Assembly: GCA_035347995.1 (NCBI GenBank)
Contig: DAOPQD010000020.1
Coordinates: 1 to 46,454, forward strand
Source of the DNA: JAAZNO01 sp012798275
GTDB lineage: Bacteria > Chloroflexota > Anaerolineae > B4-G1 > SLSP01
Length of the DNA: 46,454 nt
Reading direction: 5' to 3'
Under the pieces are notes generated by a model that ran no database searches, was not told the DNA's origin, and saw only the letters and a list, made by a program, of their open reading frames with translations. Below are positions 14,724 through 22,031 of the stretch, piece by piece; position 1 is the stretch's first letter, and each line of letters opens with the position of its first letter. Position numbers and translations under genes: made by a program.

Positions 14724-16175
14724 ATGGTCGAGAAACGCCATTTTCGACAACTGACCCCCTACATTTGGGAATTGCCGAAGACGTACGACCCACGGATGCA
14801 GGTCCCGGCGCGCATCTTTGGCAGCGCTGAGGTTTTTGAGCAGGCGTTTGGCGACAGTTCGGTGCAGCAGCTGTGCAACGTGGCGATGCTGCCCGGCATT
14901 GTCGAGGCGGCCATGGCGATGCCCGATGTCCATGAGGGCTACGGCTTCCCCATCGGCGGCGTCGCGGCGTTTCCTGCCGATACGGGGCTGATCTCCCCCG
15001 GCGGGGTGGGGTACGACATCAACTGCGGCGTGCGGATGTTGGCTTCGACCCTCCCGCAGTCGGAAATTATGCCGCACCTGGAGGCGTTGACGCGGACGAT
15101 CTACCACAACTGTCCCAGCGGCGTGGGGGAAGGCGGCGCGGTTCACCTGAGTTCCAGGGCGTTGGATCAAGTGCTTGAGAGCGGCGCGACGTGGGCCAAA
15201 GCCAACGGCTACGCGACGCGCGAGGATCTCGAAGCGACGGAGGATGGCGGATGCATCCCCGGCGCGCGCCCTGAGGCGGTGCCGCAGCGCGCGCGGGAGC
15301 GGGGAGTCCCGCAACTGGGATCGCTGGGCGCGGGCAATCACTTCCTTGAAATTGATGTGGTGGACGAGATCTTCGATGCGGATGTGGCGCGCGACTTTGG
15401 CCTGCAGGAAGGTTGTGTGGTGGTGCAAATCCACTGCGGCTCGCGGGGCCTGGGACACGAGGTTTGCGGGCAATATCTGCGCCGATTGCAAGACGCCCCT
15501 CAGCGTTACAACATCCCTATTGCCGATCGGGAGCTGGCCGCGGCGCCGCTGAATTCGCCGGAAGGGCGGGACTATCTGGCGGCGATGTTCGCTGCGGCGA
15601 ATTATGCCTTCGCCAACCGGCAGGTGCTGGCGCATTTCGTGCGGCTGTCGTTTGAGCAGGTGCTGGCGGGCAAGGTCCGCGACTGGCAGCTGCGACAGGT
15701 CTATGACGTGGCGCACAACATCGCCAAGATTGAGACGCACATCGTGGGGGGAAAACCGGTGAAACTCGTCGTGCACCGCAAAGGCGCGACCCGTGCCTTC
15801 CCGCCGGGGCATCCCGATCTGGCAGCGCGCTTCCAGAAGACGGGACAGCCGGTGCTGGTGCCGGGCTCGATGGGCACGACTTCGTTCGTGCTGGTCGGCA
15901 CGCCGCAGGCGATGGCGGAGACTTTCGGTTCCACCTGCCATGGGGCGGGACGCACGATGAGCCGCAAGGCCGCGACCCGCCAGACGCGCGGCGAGCAGGT
16001 TCAGGCGGAGCTTCGGCGCCAGGGGATTTTCGTGCAGACCGGCAGCTTGCGGGGTCTCGCCGAAGAGGCGCCGCAGGCCTACAAAGACGTCAGCCTGGTG
16101 GTGGATTCCGTTGTCGGGGCGGGCCTGGCGCGCAAGGTGGCGCGAGTACGACCTATCGCGGTCATCAAGGGCTGA
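14724..16175 (+). CDS. rtcB: RtcB 3'-phosphate RNA ligase
   Basis: A 483-residue GTP- and Mn-dependent ligase that joins RNA 2',3'-cyclic or 3'-phosphate ends to 5'-OH ends, acting in tRNA or rRNA repair. All landmark motifs are present: MPDVHEGYGFPIGG, DINCGVR with metal-binding Cys101, GAGNHFLEI, HCGSRGLGHEV, AHNIAKIETH, HRKGATRAF, VPGSMGTTSF, and the guanylylated His406 in CHGAGRTMSRKA. Full family length. The SD GAAGGAGG sits 6 nt before the ATG. The preceding gene carries its activator archease, so this is a ligase-activator pair. The repeat-rich leader and a strong terminator suggest the ligase has its own transcription unit or attenuation point. Confidence 0.96.
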   Translation: MVEKRHFRQLTPYIWELPKTYDPRMQVPARIFGSAEVFEQAFGDSSVQQLCNVAMLPGIVEAAMAMPDVHEGYGFPIGGVAAFPADTGLISPGGVGYDINCGVRMLASTLPQSEIMPHLEALTRTIYHNCPSGVGEGGAVHLSSRALDQVLESGATWAKANGYATREDLEATEDGGCIPGARPEAVPQRARERGVPQLGSLGAGNHFLEIDVVDEIFDADVARDFGLQEGCVVVQIHCGSRGLGHEVCGQYLRRLQDAPQRYNIPIADRELAAAPLNSPEGRDYLAAMFAAANYAFANRQVLAHFVRLSFEQVLAGKVRDWQLRQVYDVAHNIAKIETHIVGGKPVKLVVHRKGATRAFPPGHPDLAARFQKTGQPVLVPGSMGTTSFVLVGTPQAMAETFGSTCHGAGRTMSRKAATRQTRGEQVQAELRRQGIFVQTGSLRGLAEEAPQAYKDVSLVVDSVVGAGLARKVARVRPIAVIKG

Positions 16176-16183
16176 GTAACGAT

Positions 16184-16220
16184 AACCGCCCCCTTCAACA
16201 GAAGGGGGCGGTTGCGTTTT
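16184..16220 (+). terminator. Intrinsic terminator after rtcB
   Basis: AACCGCCCCCTT (16184-16195) / AAGGGGGCGGTT (16202-16213), 6-nt loop, then GCGTTTT. A textbook terminator between convergent rtcB and csp. Confidence 0.9.
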
Positions 16221-16234
16221 CGAGGTGAGGTCAG

Positions 16235-16471
16235 TTATGCCATGCGGCTGACGTTAGCCGCCTTCAGGCCACGATCGCTTTGGGTGACCATGAACTGCAC
16301 CTGATCGCCCTCGTGGAGGGTGCGGAACCCGCCGGACTGGATGTCGGAGTAGTGAACGAAGACGTCCTTGCCGCCATCTGAGGGGGTAATGAACCCGTAG
16401 CCTTTCTTCTCATCGAACCACTTGACGGTGCCGGTCCACACGGCGCTTTGATTGCTTTCCATATTCTCCAT
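16235..16471 (-). CDS. Cold-shock domain protein (Csp)
   Basis: A 78-residue single-stranded nucleic-acid-binding protein. The OB-fold is intact, with RNP1 KGYGFITP and RNP2 VFVHYSDI plus the aromatic GTVKWFDEKKGYGF. An acidic/polar N-terminal extension of about nine residues precedes the core. The frame is open further upstream (to 16591), but start 16471 is favoured: GGAGGA lies about 10 nt before it and the core begins soon after. ATG 16462 is an alternative. The gene has its own promoter and a leader of about 186 nt containing a terminator-like hairpin, as expected for a regulated cold-shock gene. Csp proteins act as RNA chaperones and antiterminators. Confidence 0.92.
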   Translation of the reverse strand: MENMESNQSAVWTGTVKWFDEKKGYGFITPSDGGKDVFVHYSDIQSGGFRTLHEGDQVQFMVTQSDRGLKAANVSRMA

Positions 16472-16519
16472 CTCAGGTAAGTCCTCCATACTGATGTAAA
16501 TCTGTTGGTCCAGGCAAAA

Positions 16520-16558
16520 CAACAGGCCGCTCTGAGGGCACCCTCTGAACGGCCTGTC
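16520..16558 (-). promoter_or_regulatory. Terminator-like hairpin inside the csp leader (putative attenuator)
   Basis: On minus: ACAGGCCG (16550-16557) pairs with CGGCCTGT (16522-16529), with an inner GAGGG/CCCTC stem (16534-16538/16541-16545), then TGTTTTG. It lies between the csp promoter and the csp start, so it would stop transcription before csp unless opened. It could instead be the end of aminotransferase transcripts. Confidence 0.6.
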
Positions 16559-16663
16559 ACACATTTCGATCAGGGATTTGCAGCGAAGCACTCTGCATTA
16601 CCTGATGTACGGGCGTACCATTCTGTCATTCCCTCTCACGGCTGTCGTGCCTGAACGAGTGGG

Positions 16664-16691
16664 AGTATACCATGTTTCAGTTGCCTGTCAA
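16664..16691 (-). promoter_or_regulatory. csp promoter
   Basis: On minus: TTGACA (16686-16691), 16-bp spacer, TATACT (16664-16669). Transcript start near 16657, giving a leader of about 186 nt. Confidence 0.8.
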
Positions 16692-16709
16692 GCGCACGGC
16701 GCGCCGCAC

Positions 16710-17936
16710 TCAGGGATGGAGGAGCTCTTCCTTGAGGGCCTCGCCCAGGTGGCGAATGCCTTCTACAATTCTATCTGGCCTGGCATTGGAGAAGTTGAGC
16801 CGCATGGCGTTGAAGCCGCCATCCTTGAGCGGGTAGAAATTGCAGCCAGGCACGTAGGCCACTTTGTTGGCCAACGCGGTCTGCATGAAGTCGAGGGTGT
16901 TGATCGGTTCCGGCACCTGCGCCCAGAGGAACAGCCCCCCGACCGGGCGGGTCCAGGAGCTGCCTTCGGGCCAGAATTCCTCGAGCGCCTCCAGCATGAC
17001 GTCGCGCCGTTCGTGGTAGACGGTGCGAATCTTGCGCACGTGCGCCTTGAGGATGCCGCGTTGGGCAATGTCGTTGGCGATCATCTGATCGAAGGTGCTG
17101 GTGTGCAGGTCGGTGCCCTGCTTGCCCTGGACGAGCCGCCGGATGATTTCCGCCGGCGCGACAATCCAGCCGATGCGCAGGCCCGGCGCCAGCGTCTTGG
17201 AGAAGGTGCCGAGGTAGATCGTGCGCTCCGGCGCGAGCGCGGCGATGGGGATGATGTCCTCGCCCTCGAAACGCAGCGCGCCGTAGGGATCGTCCTCGAC
17301 GATGATGAGGTCGTGTTCGCGCGCCAGCTCGACCAGGCGCAGGCGGCGTTCTTCGGAGAGGGTGGTGCCGGCGGGATTGTGGAAGTTGGGCAGCACGTAG
17401 ATGAAGCGGGGGGTTTCCTTTTTCAGCAATTCTGGCAGCTCGTCTACGATCATGCCGTCGTCATCGAGGAGCACCGTCAGGAAGCGCGCCTCGTAGGCCT
17501 GCCAGGCCTGGATGGCGCCGAGATAGGTCGGGCGCTCGGTGATGACCGGCGCGTCGGTGTCTATGAAGATTTTGCCGACCAGGTCCAGGGCCTGCTGTGA
17601 GCCGGTGGTGATCAGGATGTTATCCGCTCCGTGCTGAATGCCGTACCTGGCCATGGATTCGGCGAGATATTCCCGGAGGGGGCGGTAGCCCTCGGTGGCG
17701 CTGTATTGCAAGGCGGTCATCGGTTCTTCGCGTAGCAAGTACTCACACGCCTCCTCGATCTCGCGCACGGGGAAGAGCTCGGGTGCGGGCATACCGCCGC
17801 CAAAAGAGATCACATCTGGCTGTTCCGTCACTTTGAGCAGCTCTCGAATCGCGGAGCTCTGCATGTGTTGAGTGCGTTCGGCCAACAGCCGTTCCCATTG
17901 TACGCTGCCTTCGACGGAATTCGCATATACTGTCAT
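16710..17936 (-). CDS. PLP-dependent aminotransferase (class I/II, LysN/2-aminoadipate-like)
   Basis: A 408-residue fold-type I aminotransferase. Motifs: ISFGGGMPAPELFP near the N-terminus, ITTGSQQALDL, YVLPNFHNPAGTT (Asn binding PLP), IIVEDDPYGALRF (Asp), GTFSKTLAPGLRIGW with the Schiff-base Lys, and AMRLNFSN with the carboxylate-binding Arg. This arrangement is that of the MocR-like/2-aminoadipate and broad aromatic/branched-chain group without a GntR domain. Exact substrate cannot be read. The ATG at 17936 has CAAGGAGGG in front. Its leader holds a leaderless 56-codon ORF that ends at TTATGA, overlapping this start by ATGA, and a strong terminator 30 nt upstream, so amino-acid-controlled attenuation is plausible. 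Confidence 0.9.
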   Translation of the reverse strand: MTVYANSVEGSVQWERLLAERTQHMQSSAIRELLKVTEQPDVISFGGGMPAPELFPVREIEEACEYLLREEPMTALQYSATEGYRPLREYLAESMARYGIQHGADNILITTGSQQALDLVGKIFIDTDAPVITERPTYLGAIQAWQAYEARFLTVLLDDDGMIVDELPELLKKETPRFIYVLPNFHNPAGTTLSEERRLRLVELAREHDLIIVEDDPYGALRFEGEDIIPIAALAPERTIYLGTFSKTLAPGLRIGWIVAPAEIIRRLVQGKQGTDLHTSTFDQMIANDIAQRGILKAHVRKIRTVYHERRDVMLEALEEFWPEGSSWTRPVGGLFLWAQVPEPINTLDFMQTALANKVAYVPGCNFYPLKDGGFNAMRLNFSNARPDRIVEGIRHLGEALKEELLHP

Positions 17937-18103
17937 AAAAGCCCTCCTTGGTCTTGTGGTGATGCAAAAAGTCTCCCTGCGAAGATGCCAGGCAGGGAGA
18001 CAGGAACACAGCATTGCGGGCCAGGGCGGCCCGAACACAAAATCGCCCCTGACGCGGGTAGATTCAGCCAGGCGAGAAATGCAGCACGCTGCGCCATCAT
18101 CAT
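17933..18103 (-). CDS. Putative leader peptide ORF of the aminotransferase
   Basis: A 56-codon frame beginning ATGATGATG at 18103 and ending TGA at 17935-17933, overlapping the aminotransferase ATG (ATGA). The promoter's TACAAT ends 6 nt before the first ATG, so it would be translated from a leaderless mRNA. Its codons run through the terminator hairpin at 17971-18001. Composition is Leu/Ala/Gly/Pro-rich with one Trp and a Cys-Cys pair, and no long run of a single amino acid. It may be a regulatory leader peptide, or the frame may be open by chance in GC-rich DNA. Confidence 0.4.
   Translation of the reverse strand: MMMAQRAAFLAWLNLPASGAILCSGRPGPQCCVPVSLPGIFAGRLFASPQDQGGLL
17966..18001 (-). 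terminator. Attenuator-type terminator in the aminotransferase leader
   Basis: On minus: GTCTCCCTGC (18001-17992) / GCAGGGAGAC (17980-17971), loop CTGGCATCTTC, then TTTTTGC. Perfect 10-bp stem plus a T5 run placed between promoter and SD of the gene it precedes. Confidence 0.75.
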
Positions 18104-18109
18104 AGGTTC

Positions 18110-18138
18110 ATTGTAGGCAAGTTCCGGGGGGCTGTCAA
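18110..18138 (-). promoter_or_regulatory. Aminotransferase promoter
   Basis: On minus: TTGACA (18133-18138), 17-bp spacer, TACAAT (18110-18115). Transcript start at or beside the ATG at 18103. Confidence 0.8.
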
Positions 18139-18225
18139 CGGTGTTTCGTCACTGCACAACCTGACAATTAGCCAGCCGCCGGACGGCAGGGGAGGGCGGG
18201 GGATTTTCCTTGGATGGAAGTGGGT

Positions 18226-18231
18226 TATACT
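18226..18231 (+). promoter_or_regulatory. -10 box TATACT for leaderless yigZ
   Basis: TATACT ends 6 nt before the ATG at 18238. There is no SD, and the -35 region (around 18203-18209) is only weakly similar to consensus. Confidence 0.5.
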
Positions 18232-18237
18232 GACCTC

Positions 18238-18879
18238 ATGGAACGACAGTTGACACCTGCCGCGCCAGCGCGTGCGGAGATTGTGGTGGTGAATTCGCGT
18301 TTCATCGCGACGCTGGCGCCGGTTTTCAGCGTGGAGGAAGCGCGCGCTTTCGTTGCCCGCATCAAAGCCGAATTCGCCGAGGCGACCTATAATGTGCCGG
18401 CGTTTGTCATCGGGCATGGGGCGTCGGTCATCACGCACTGCCATGATGACGGGGAACCGGCAGGGACGGCGGGGCGTCCGGCGCTGGCCGTGCTCCAGGG
18501 TAGCGGTCTGGGGGACGTGGCCGTGGTGGTGACGCGATATTTCGGCGGGACCAGGCTCGGGACGGGCGGCCTGGTGCGCGCTTACGGCGATGCGGTTCGC
18601 GCGGTTCTGGCGCTCACCCCTCGCGCCGTGAAGATGGTCACGCAAGTGCTGCTGCTGTCCATCTCCTACAGCAGTTTTGAGCGCGTGCGCCTGCTGATTC
18701 CGCGTTATCAAGGCAGCATCTTGGAAGAGGATTTCGGCGCGGACATTACCCTCACGGCGCGCTTTCCTCTCGCGCGCGTAGAGGAATTTCAGGCCGCGCT
18801 GCGGGAGCTCTCGCGCGGCGCATGGGAAGCCGTCGTGGTCGCGACCGAGCCGGCGACGTTGGTGCCGCTCGAAGAGTAG
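18238..18879 (+). CDS. yigZ: YigZ/IMPACT family protein
   Basis: A 213-residue protein of the UPF0029/IMPACT family. The N-terminal ribosomal-S5-like domain has VVNSRFIATLAPV, HCHDDGEPAGTAGRPAL and VVTRYFGGTRLGTGGLVRAYG, the strongest family signature. The C-terminal domain (about 140-213) is the shorter EF-G-V-like fold. Bacterial members are thought to bind RNA or ribosomes; the biochemical role is unsettled. The ATG at 18238 is preferred over 18214 because a -10 box TATACT overlaps the latter's coding region and ends six bases before 18238, which implies a leaderless transcript. Confidence 0.9.
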   Translation: MERQLTPAAPARAEIVVVNSRFIATLAPVFSVEEARAFVARIKAEFAEATYNVPAFVIGHGASVITHCHDDGEPAGTAGRPALAVLQGSGLGDVAVVVTRYFGGTRLGTGGLVRAYGDAVRAVLALTPRAVKMVTQVLLLSISYSSFERVRLLIPRYQGSILEEDFGADITLTARFPLARVEEFQAALRELSRGAWEAVVVATEPATLVPLEE

Positions 18880-18892
18880 GGCAGCCCGGCGT

Positions 18893-18920
18893 TTGCCCCT
18901 TATGTCCTTCGTGTTAGAAT
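18893..18920 (+). promoter_or_regulatory. Promoter of the polysaccharide/sortase operon (leaderless)
   Basis: TTGCCC (18893-18898), 16-bp spacer, TAGAAT (18915-18920). The ATG at 18928 follows 7 nt later, so the first cistron is probably leaderless. Confidence 0.6.
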
Positions 18921-18927
18921 ACGGGCG

Positions 18928-19806
18928 ATGGATCTGGGAATCGTCATCGTTAATTACAACACCTGCGAATTGCTGCGACGGTGCCTGGAAACCGTCTTTG
19001 CCAGCGTCGGGGTGATGTTCCGCGTTTGTGTGGTGGATAATGCCTCGCCGGATGAGAGCGCGGCCATGGTGGCGCAGGAGTTCCCGCAGGTGATGCTCAT
19101 TGCCAACACGGAGAATGTCGGCTACCCCACGGCGAACAACCAGGGGCTGCGGGCGTTGGGGTTCGAGGGCGATGGCGCGACGGCGCCGCGCTATGCGCTG
19201 CTGCTCAATCCCGATACGGAGCTGCCGTCAGACGCGCTGCAGCAGGTGGTGGCGCTCATGGAGGCGCGCCCGGAGCTCGGTGCGCTTGGTCCCAAGCTCG
19301 TCCGTCCCGATGGCAGCCTCGACCTGGCGTGCCGGCGTTCGTTTCCCTCACCGGAGGTTTCCTTCTACCGTATGGTGGGACTGTCGCGGCTGTTCCCCCA
19401 AAGCCGACGCTTTGGGCGTTACAACCTCACCTATCTCGACCCGGACGAGGAAGCTGAAGTAGACTCGGTGGTGGGCGCGTTCATGCTGGTGCGCCGGGAG
19501 GCCATCGTTCAGGTCGGATTGCTGGACGAGAGTTTTTTCATGTATGGCGAGGATCTCGATTGGGCCTTCCGCATCAAGCAGGCAGGATGGCGCATTCTGT
19601 ACACGCCGCAGGTCACCGTGCTGCATGTGAAGCGTGCCGCAAGTCGTCAGAGCCCTCGCGCGCGGGTGGAATTCTGGCGTGCCATGGAGATTTTCTATCG
19701 CAAACATTACGCCGCTGAGACTCCGTGGCCCCTGCATGTTCTGATTCTCACAGCGATTTGGGTCGTTCTCAACTTCACGCGCTGCCTGATCAGGTTCAAG
19801 CTATGA
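18928..19806 (+). CDS. Family-2 glycosyltransferase (rhamnosyltransferase-like)
   Basis: A 292-residue GT-A enzyme. GIVIVNYNTCELLRRCL opens the nucleotide-sugar domain, VVDNASPDES binds the nucleotide, LLLNPDTEL carries the metal-binding DXD-like motif and FFMYGEDLDWAFR the catalytic acid. The C-terminus has a hydrophobic stretch (about 268-285), suggesting membrane association. Such enzymes add single sugars to lipid-linked surface polysaccharides. First gene of an operon whose next start overlaps its stop as ATGA, so translation is coupled to the phosphotransferase. Donor and acceptor sugars unknown. Confidence 0.88.
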   Translation: MDLGIVIVNYNTCELLRRCLETVFASVGVMFRVCVVDNASPDESAAMVAQEFPQVMLIANTENVGYPTANNQGLRALGFEGDGATAPRYALLLNPDTELPSDALQQVVALMEARPELGALGPKLVRPDGSLDLACRRSFPSPEVSFYRMVGLSRLFPQSRRFGRYNLTYLDPDEEAEVDSVVGAFMLVRREAIVQVGLLDESFFMYGEDLDWAFRIKQAGWRILYTPQVTVLHVKRAASRQSPRARVEFWRAMEIFYRKHYAAETPWPLHVLILTAIWVVLNFTRCLIRFKL

Positions 19807-21215
19807 AATACGAACGCGCAATTCGACGCTTCACGCTGTTTCTATTGTTGACCGATACGCTGATGGCCGGCGCCGCTTTTCTGGCGGCCTACGGCCTGCG
19901 CCTCGCGGTGCCTTTCCCTCAGGCCGCGGAGATGGGCCCGCTGCGCGAATATGTGGGGATGCTCGTGCTCCAGGTGGTCTCGGTCCTGCTCGTCCTGTTT
20001 TTTGCCCGGCTCTACAACCTTTCCTACTTCTCGCGCGTGGATGAGTTCTACGGCATCGTGGCGGCCTGCACCATTGGCACGCTCATGGGGGTCGCGCTGG
20101 GAGCGTTGATGCTGCGGGACTTCAACGTCGGGCGGGATTATTCTCGCGCGATGTTGGGCTATGTGTGGCTGTTGTCTATCCTTTTCCTCACGCTGGGACG
20201 GGTGCTGAACAGCTGGTTGCGACGCAGTCTGGTGCGCGCCGGCTGGGGACGGCGGCGGGTGTTGATCCTGGGGACGGGCTCCATCGCGCAGATGATTTTG
20301 CAGAAGATTCTCTGGACGCCGTCGTTGGGATATGATGTGGTAGGCATTGTCGCCAACAACGGTGATATGCCTGCGGCGCTCCTTGATGTGCCGGTGGTGG
20401 GCAAGACGGCGCAGTTGGGGGAGATCATCGAGGCCCTCCAGACTGACGAAGTCATCATTGCGCTTCCTGAGGAGACCTCGCATCAGGAAATCCTCTGGCT
20501 CATCTCCGAATGTGAGCGGGGACGGGTGACGATTCGGGTTTACCCTGACCTGTTCCAGATCATCGCCGGGCCGGTGAGCATTGGTGAGCTGGGGGGCCTG
20601 CCGCTGTTGACGGTGCGCGACATCGCCCAGACGGGGTGGCGGCGGATGGTCAAACGCGGGATGGACCTCGTGGGGTCGGTGGCGGCGCTGATTTTGCTTT
20701 CGCCGCTGATGATGATCATTGCCGTGTTGATCCGCCTCGAATCGCCGGGTGGGGTGTTCTACGCGCAGGAGCGGATGGGCCTGGACGCACGCCCTTTCCC
20801 CATGCTCAAGTTTCGCTCGATGCGCTCGGACGCTGAGAAGACGGGGCCGGGCTGGACCACTTCCGATGATCCGCGCCGCACGCGCGTGGGCGCTTTTTTG
20901 CGCAAGACCAACCTGGATGAGCTCCCGCAGTTCATCAACGTGCTGTTGGGGCACATGAGCCTGGTGGGGCCGCGCCCGGAGCGTCCGGTTTACGTGGAGC
21001 AGTTCCGGCGCAGTATCCCCCGTTACATGGAACGCCACCGTGAAAAGGCCGGGATGACGGGGTGGGCGCAGGTCAATGGCCTGCGCGGCGACACGTCCAT
21101 CACGGAGCGCACCAAATATGATTTGTGGTACATCGAGAACTGGTCGTTGTTGTTGGACATCAAGATCATCGTGCGGACGGTATTGCAGATCTTCCGCTCG
21201 CCGAACGCCTATTGA
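19803..21215 (+). CDS. Polyprenyl-phosphate glycosyl-1-phosphate transferase (WbaP/EpsE-like)
   Basis: A 470-residue integral membrane enzyme that starts surface-polysaccharide synthesis by moving a sugar-1-phosphate to undecaprenyl phosphate. About four N-terminal helices (10-145) precede a Rossmann-like CoA-binding domain (RVLILGTGSIAQMIL, about 155-250). A reentrant helix (MDLVGSVAALILLSPLMM) and the catalytic sugar-transferase domain follow, with KFRSMRSDAE, RKTNLDELPQFINVL, SLVGPRPERP and PGT-type ending GMTGWAQVNG. ATG 19803 overlaps the preceding stop and starts the first membrane segment. A 26-codon upstream extension lies within the previous gene and was rejected. Confidence 0.92.
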   Translation: MKYERAIRRFTLFLLLTDTLMAGAAFLAAYGLRLAVPFPQAAEMGPLREYVGMLVLQVVSVLLVLFFARLYNLSYFSRVDEFYGIVAACTIGTLMGVALGALMLRDFNVGRDYSRAMLGYVWLLSILFLTLGRVLNSWLRRSLVRAGWGRRRVLILGTGSIAQMILQKILWTPSLGYDVVGIVANNGDMPAALLDVPVVGKTAQLGEIIEALQTDEVIIALPEETSHQEILWLISECERGRVTIRVYPDLFQIIAGPVSIGELGGLPLLTVRDIAQTGWRRMVKRGMDLVGSVAALILLSPLMMIIAVLIRLESPGGVFYAQERMGLDARPFPMLKFRSMRSDAEKTGPGWTTSDDPRRTRVGAFLRKTNLDELPQFINVLLGHMSLVGPRPERPVYVEQFRRSIPRYMERHREKAGMTGWAQVNGLRGDTSITERTKYDLWYIENWSLLLDIKIIVRTVLQIFRSPNAY

Positions 21216-21224
21216 GGCCACTGC

Positions 21225-22031
21225 ATGAAGAAAGACGCGCGGACGACGGGTGTGGCGCCGGAACTGTACGACGAGGCTTATTTCCTCCATGCTTGTGAGG
21301 GCTACGCCGAGTTCACTTCCACGGAGGGGGTCGAGCTCTCCCGGCGGCTGGCGGCGGCATGGCGGGTGGCCGGGGTCGCGCCGGGCATGACGATTCTGGA
21401 TGTCGGCTGTGGGCGCGGCGAGATTTTGCGGCACGTCGCGGCATTGGGAGCGCGCGCCCTGGGGGTGGACTATGCGCCTGCCGCCGTGCGCATGTCCCGC
21501 CGTGTAGGGGATGCCGTGCCGGCGGGCCAGTATCCGGTCGGCGTCTACCGGGCGGACGCGAAGCATTTGCCTTTTCCCGCCGCCGGTTTCGACCGGGTGT
21601 TGATGCTTGATATCGTGGAGCACCTTTACCCGCCAGAGCTCGATCAAGCAGTGGCCGAGACTTTTCGCGTCTTGCGACCCGGGGGCCGGCTGGTGGTGCA
21701 CACCGCGCCCAACGTGTGGTATGATCGCTACGCTTACCCGGTGGTGCGCACGGTGCGACGTTTGATGGGGCAGGGGGCGGCCTATCCGCGCAACCCTCGG
21801 GAATTTCTGGTGCCGGAGAACGTTCACGTGCACGTCAACGAGCAGTCGCTGGTAAGCCTGCGCCGGGTCTTGCAGCGGGCGGGTTTCCGCGACATCCGCG
21901 TCTGGCTCAGCAGCCCGCCTCAGCAGCGCCGTGAAGGGGCGGTGTTGGGGGAATTGCGTCATTTCCTTTTCGGCGCGCCGCCGTTTCGGTGGTTCTTCGA
22001 GCGCGAGATTTTTGCCGTAGGGGAGAAATGA
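21225..22031 (+). CDS. Class I SAM-dependent methyltransferase
   Basis: A 268-residue Methyltransf_11-type enzyme. Motif I LDVGCGRGEILRHV (SAM binding), acidic motif II ALGVDYAPAAV, DAKHLPFPAAGFDRVLMLDIVEHL (motif IV) and FRVLRPGGRLVVHTAPN are in order. Its place between a sugar transferase and a sortase suggests methylation of a saccharide or lipid-linked sugar in the same pathway; this is inference. No substrate motif can be read. Gap of 9 nt from the preceding gene; its stop overlaps the sortase start as ATGA. Confidence 0.88.
   Translation: MKKDARTTGVAPELYDEAYFLHACEGYAEFTSTEGVELSRRLAAAWRVAGVAPGMTILDVGCGRGEILRHVAALGARALGVDYAPAAVRMSRRVGDAVPAGQYPVGVYRADAKHLPFPAAGFDRVLMLDIVEHLYPPELDQAVAETFRVLRPGGRLVVHTAPNVWYDRYAYPVVRTVRRLMGQGAAYPRNPREFLVPENVHVHVNEQSLVSLRRVLQRAGFRDIRVWLSSPPQQRREGAVLGELRHFLFGAPPFRWFFEREIFAVGEK

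Noticed and set aside
14673..15941. 422-codon frame antisense to rtcB
   Set aside because: The plus-strand RtcB carries every family motif; the antisense product is low in hydrophobic core residues and unrecognisable.
12336..16175. Molybdenum cofactor operon suggested by the MobB domain
   Set aside because: No moa, moe, mobA or molybdoenzyme genes are nearby; the partner is rtcB.
17937..18103. T-box or known amino-acid riboswitch in the aminotransferase leader
   Set aside because: No T-box core sequence and no recognisable lysine, glycine or SAM riboswitch pattern; only the terminator and ORF are supported.
19842..21962. 706-codon open frame antisense to the phosphotransferase and methyltransferase
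   Set aside because: Antisense shadow of two well-supported genes with no domain or start signal.
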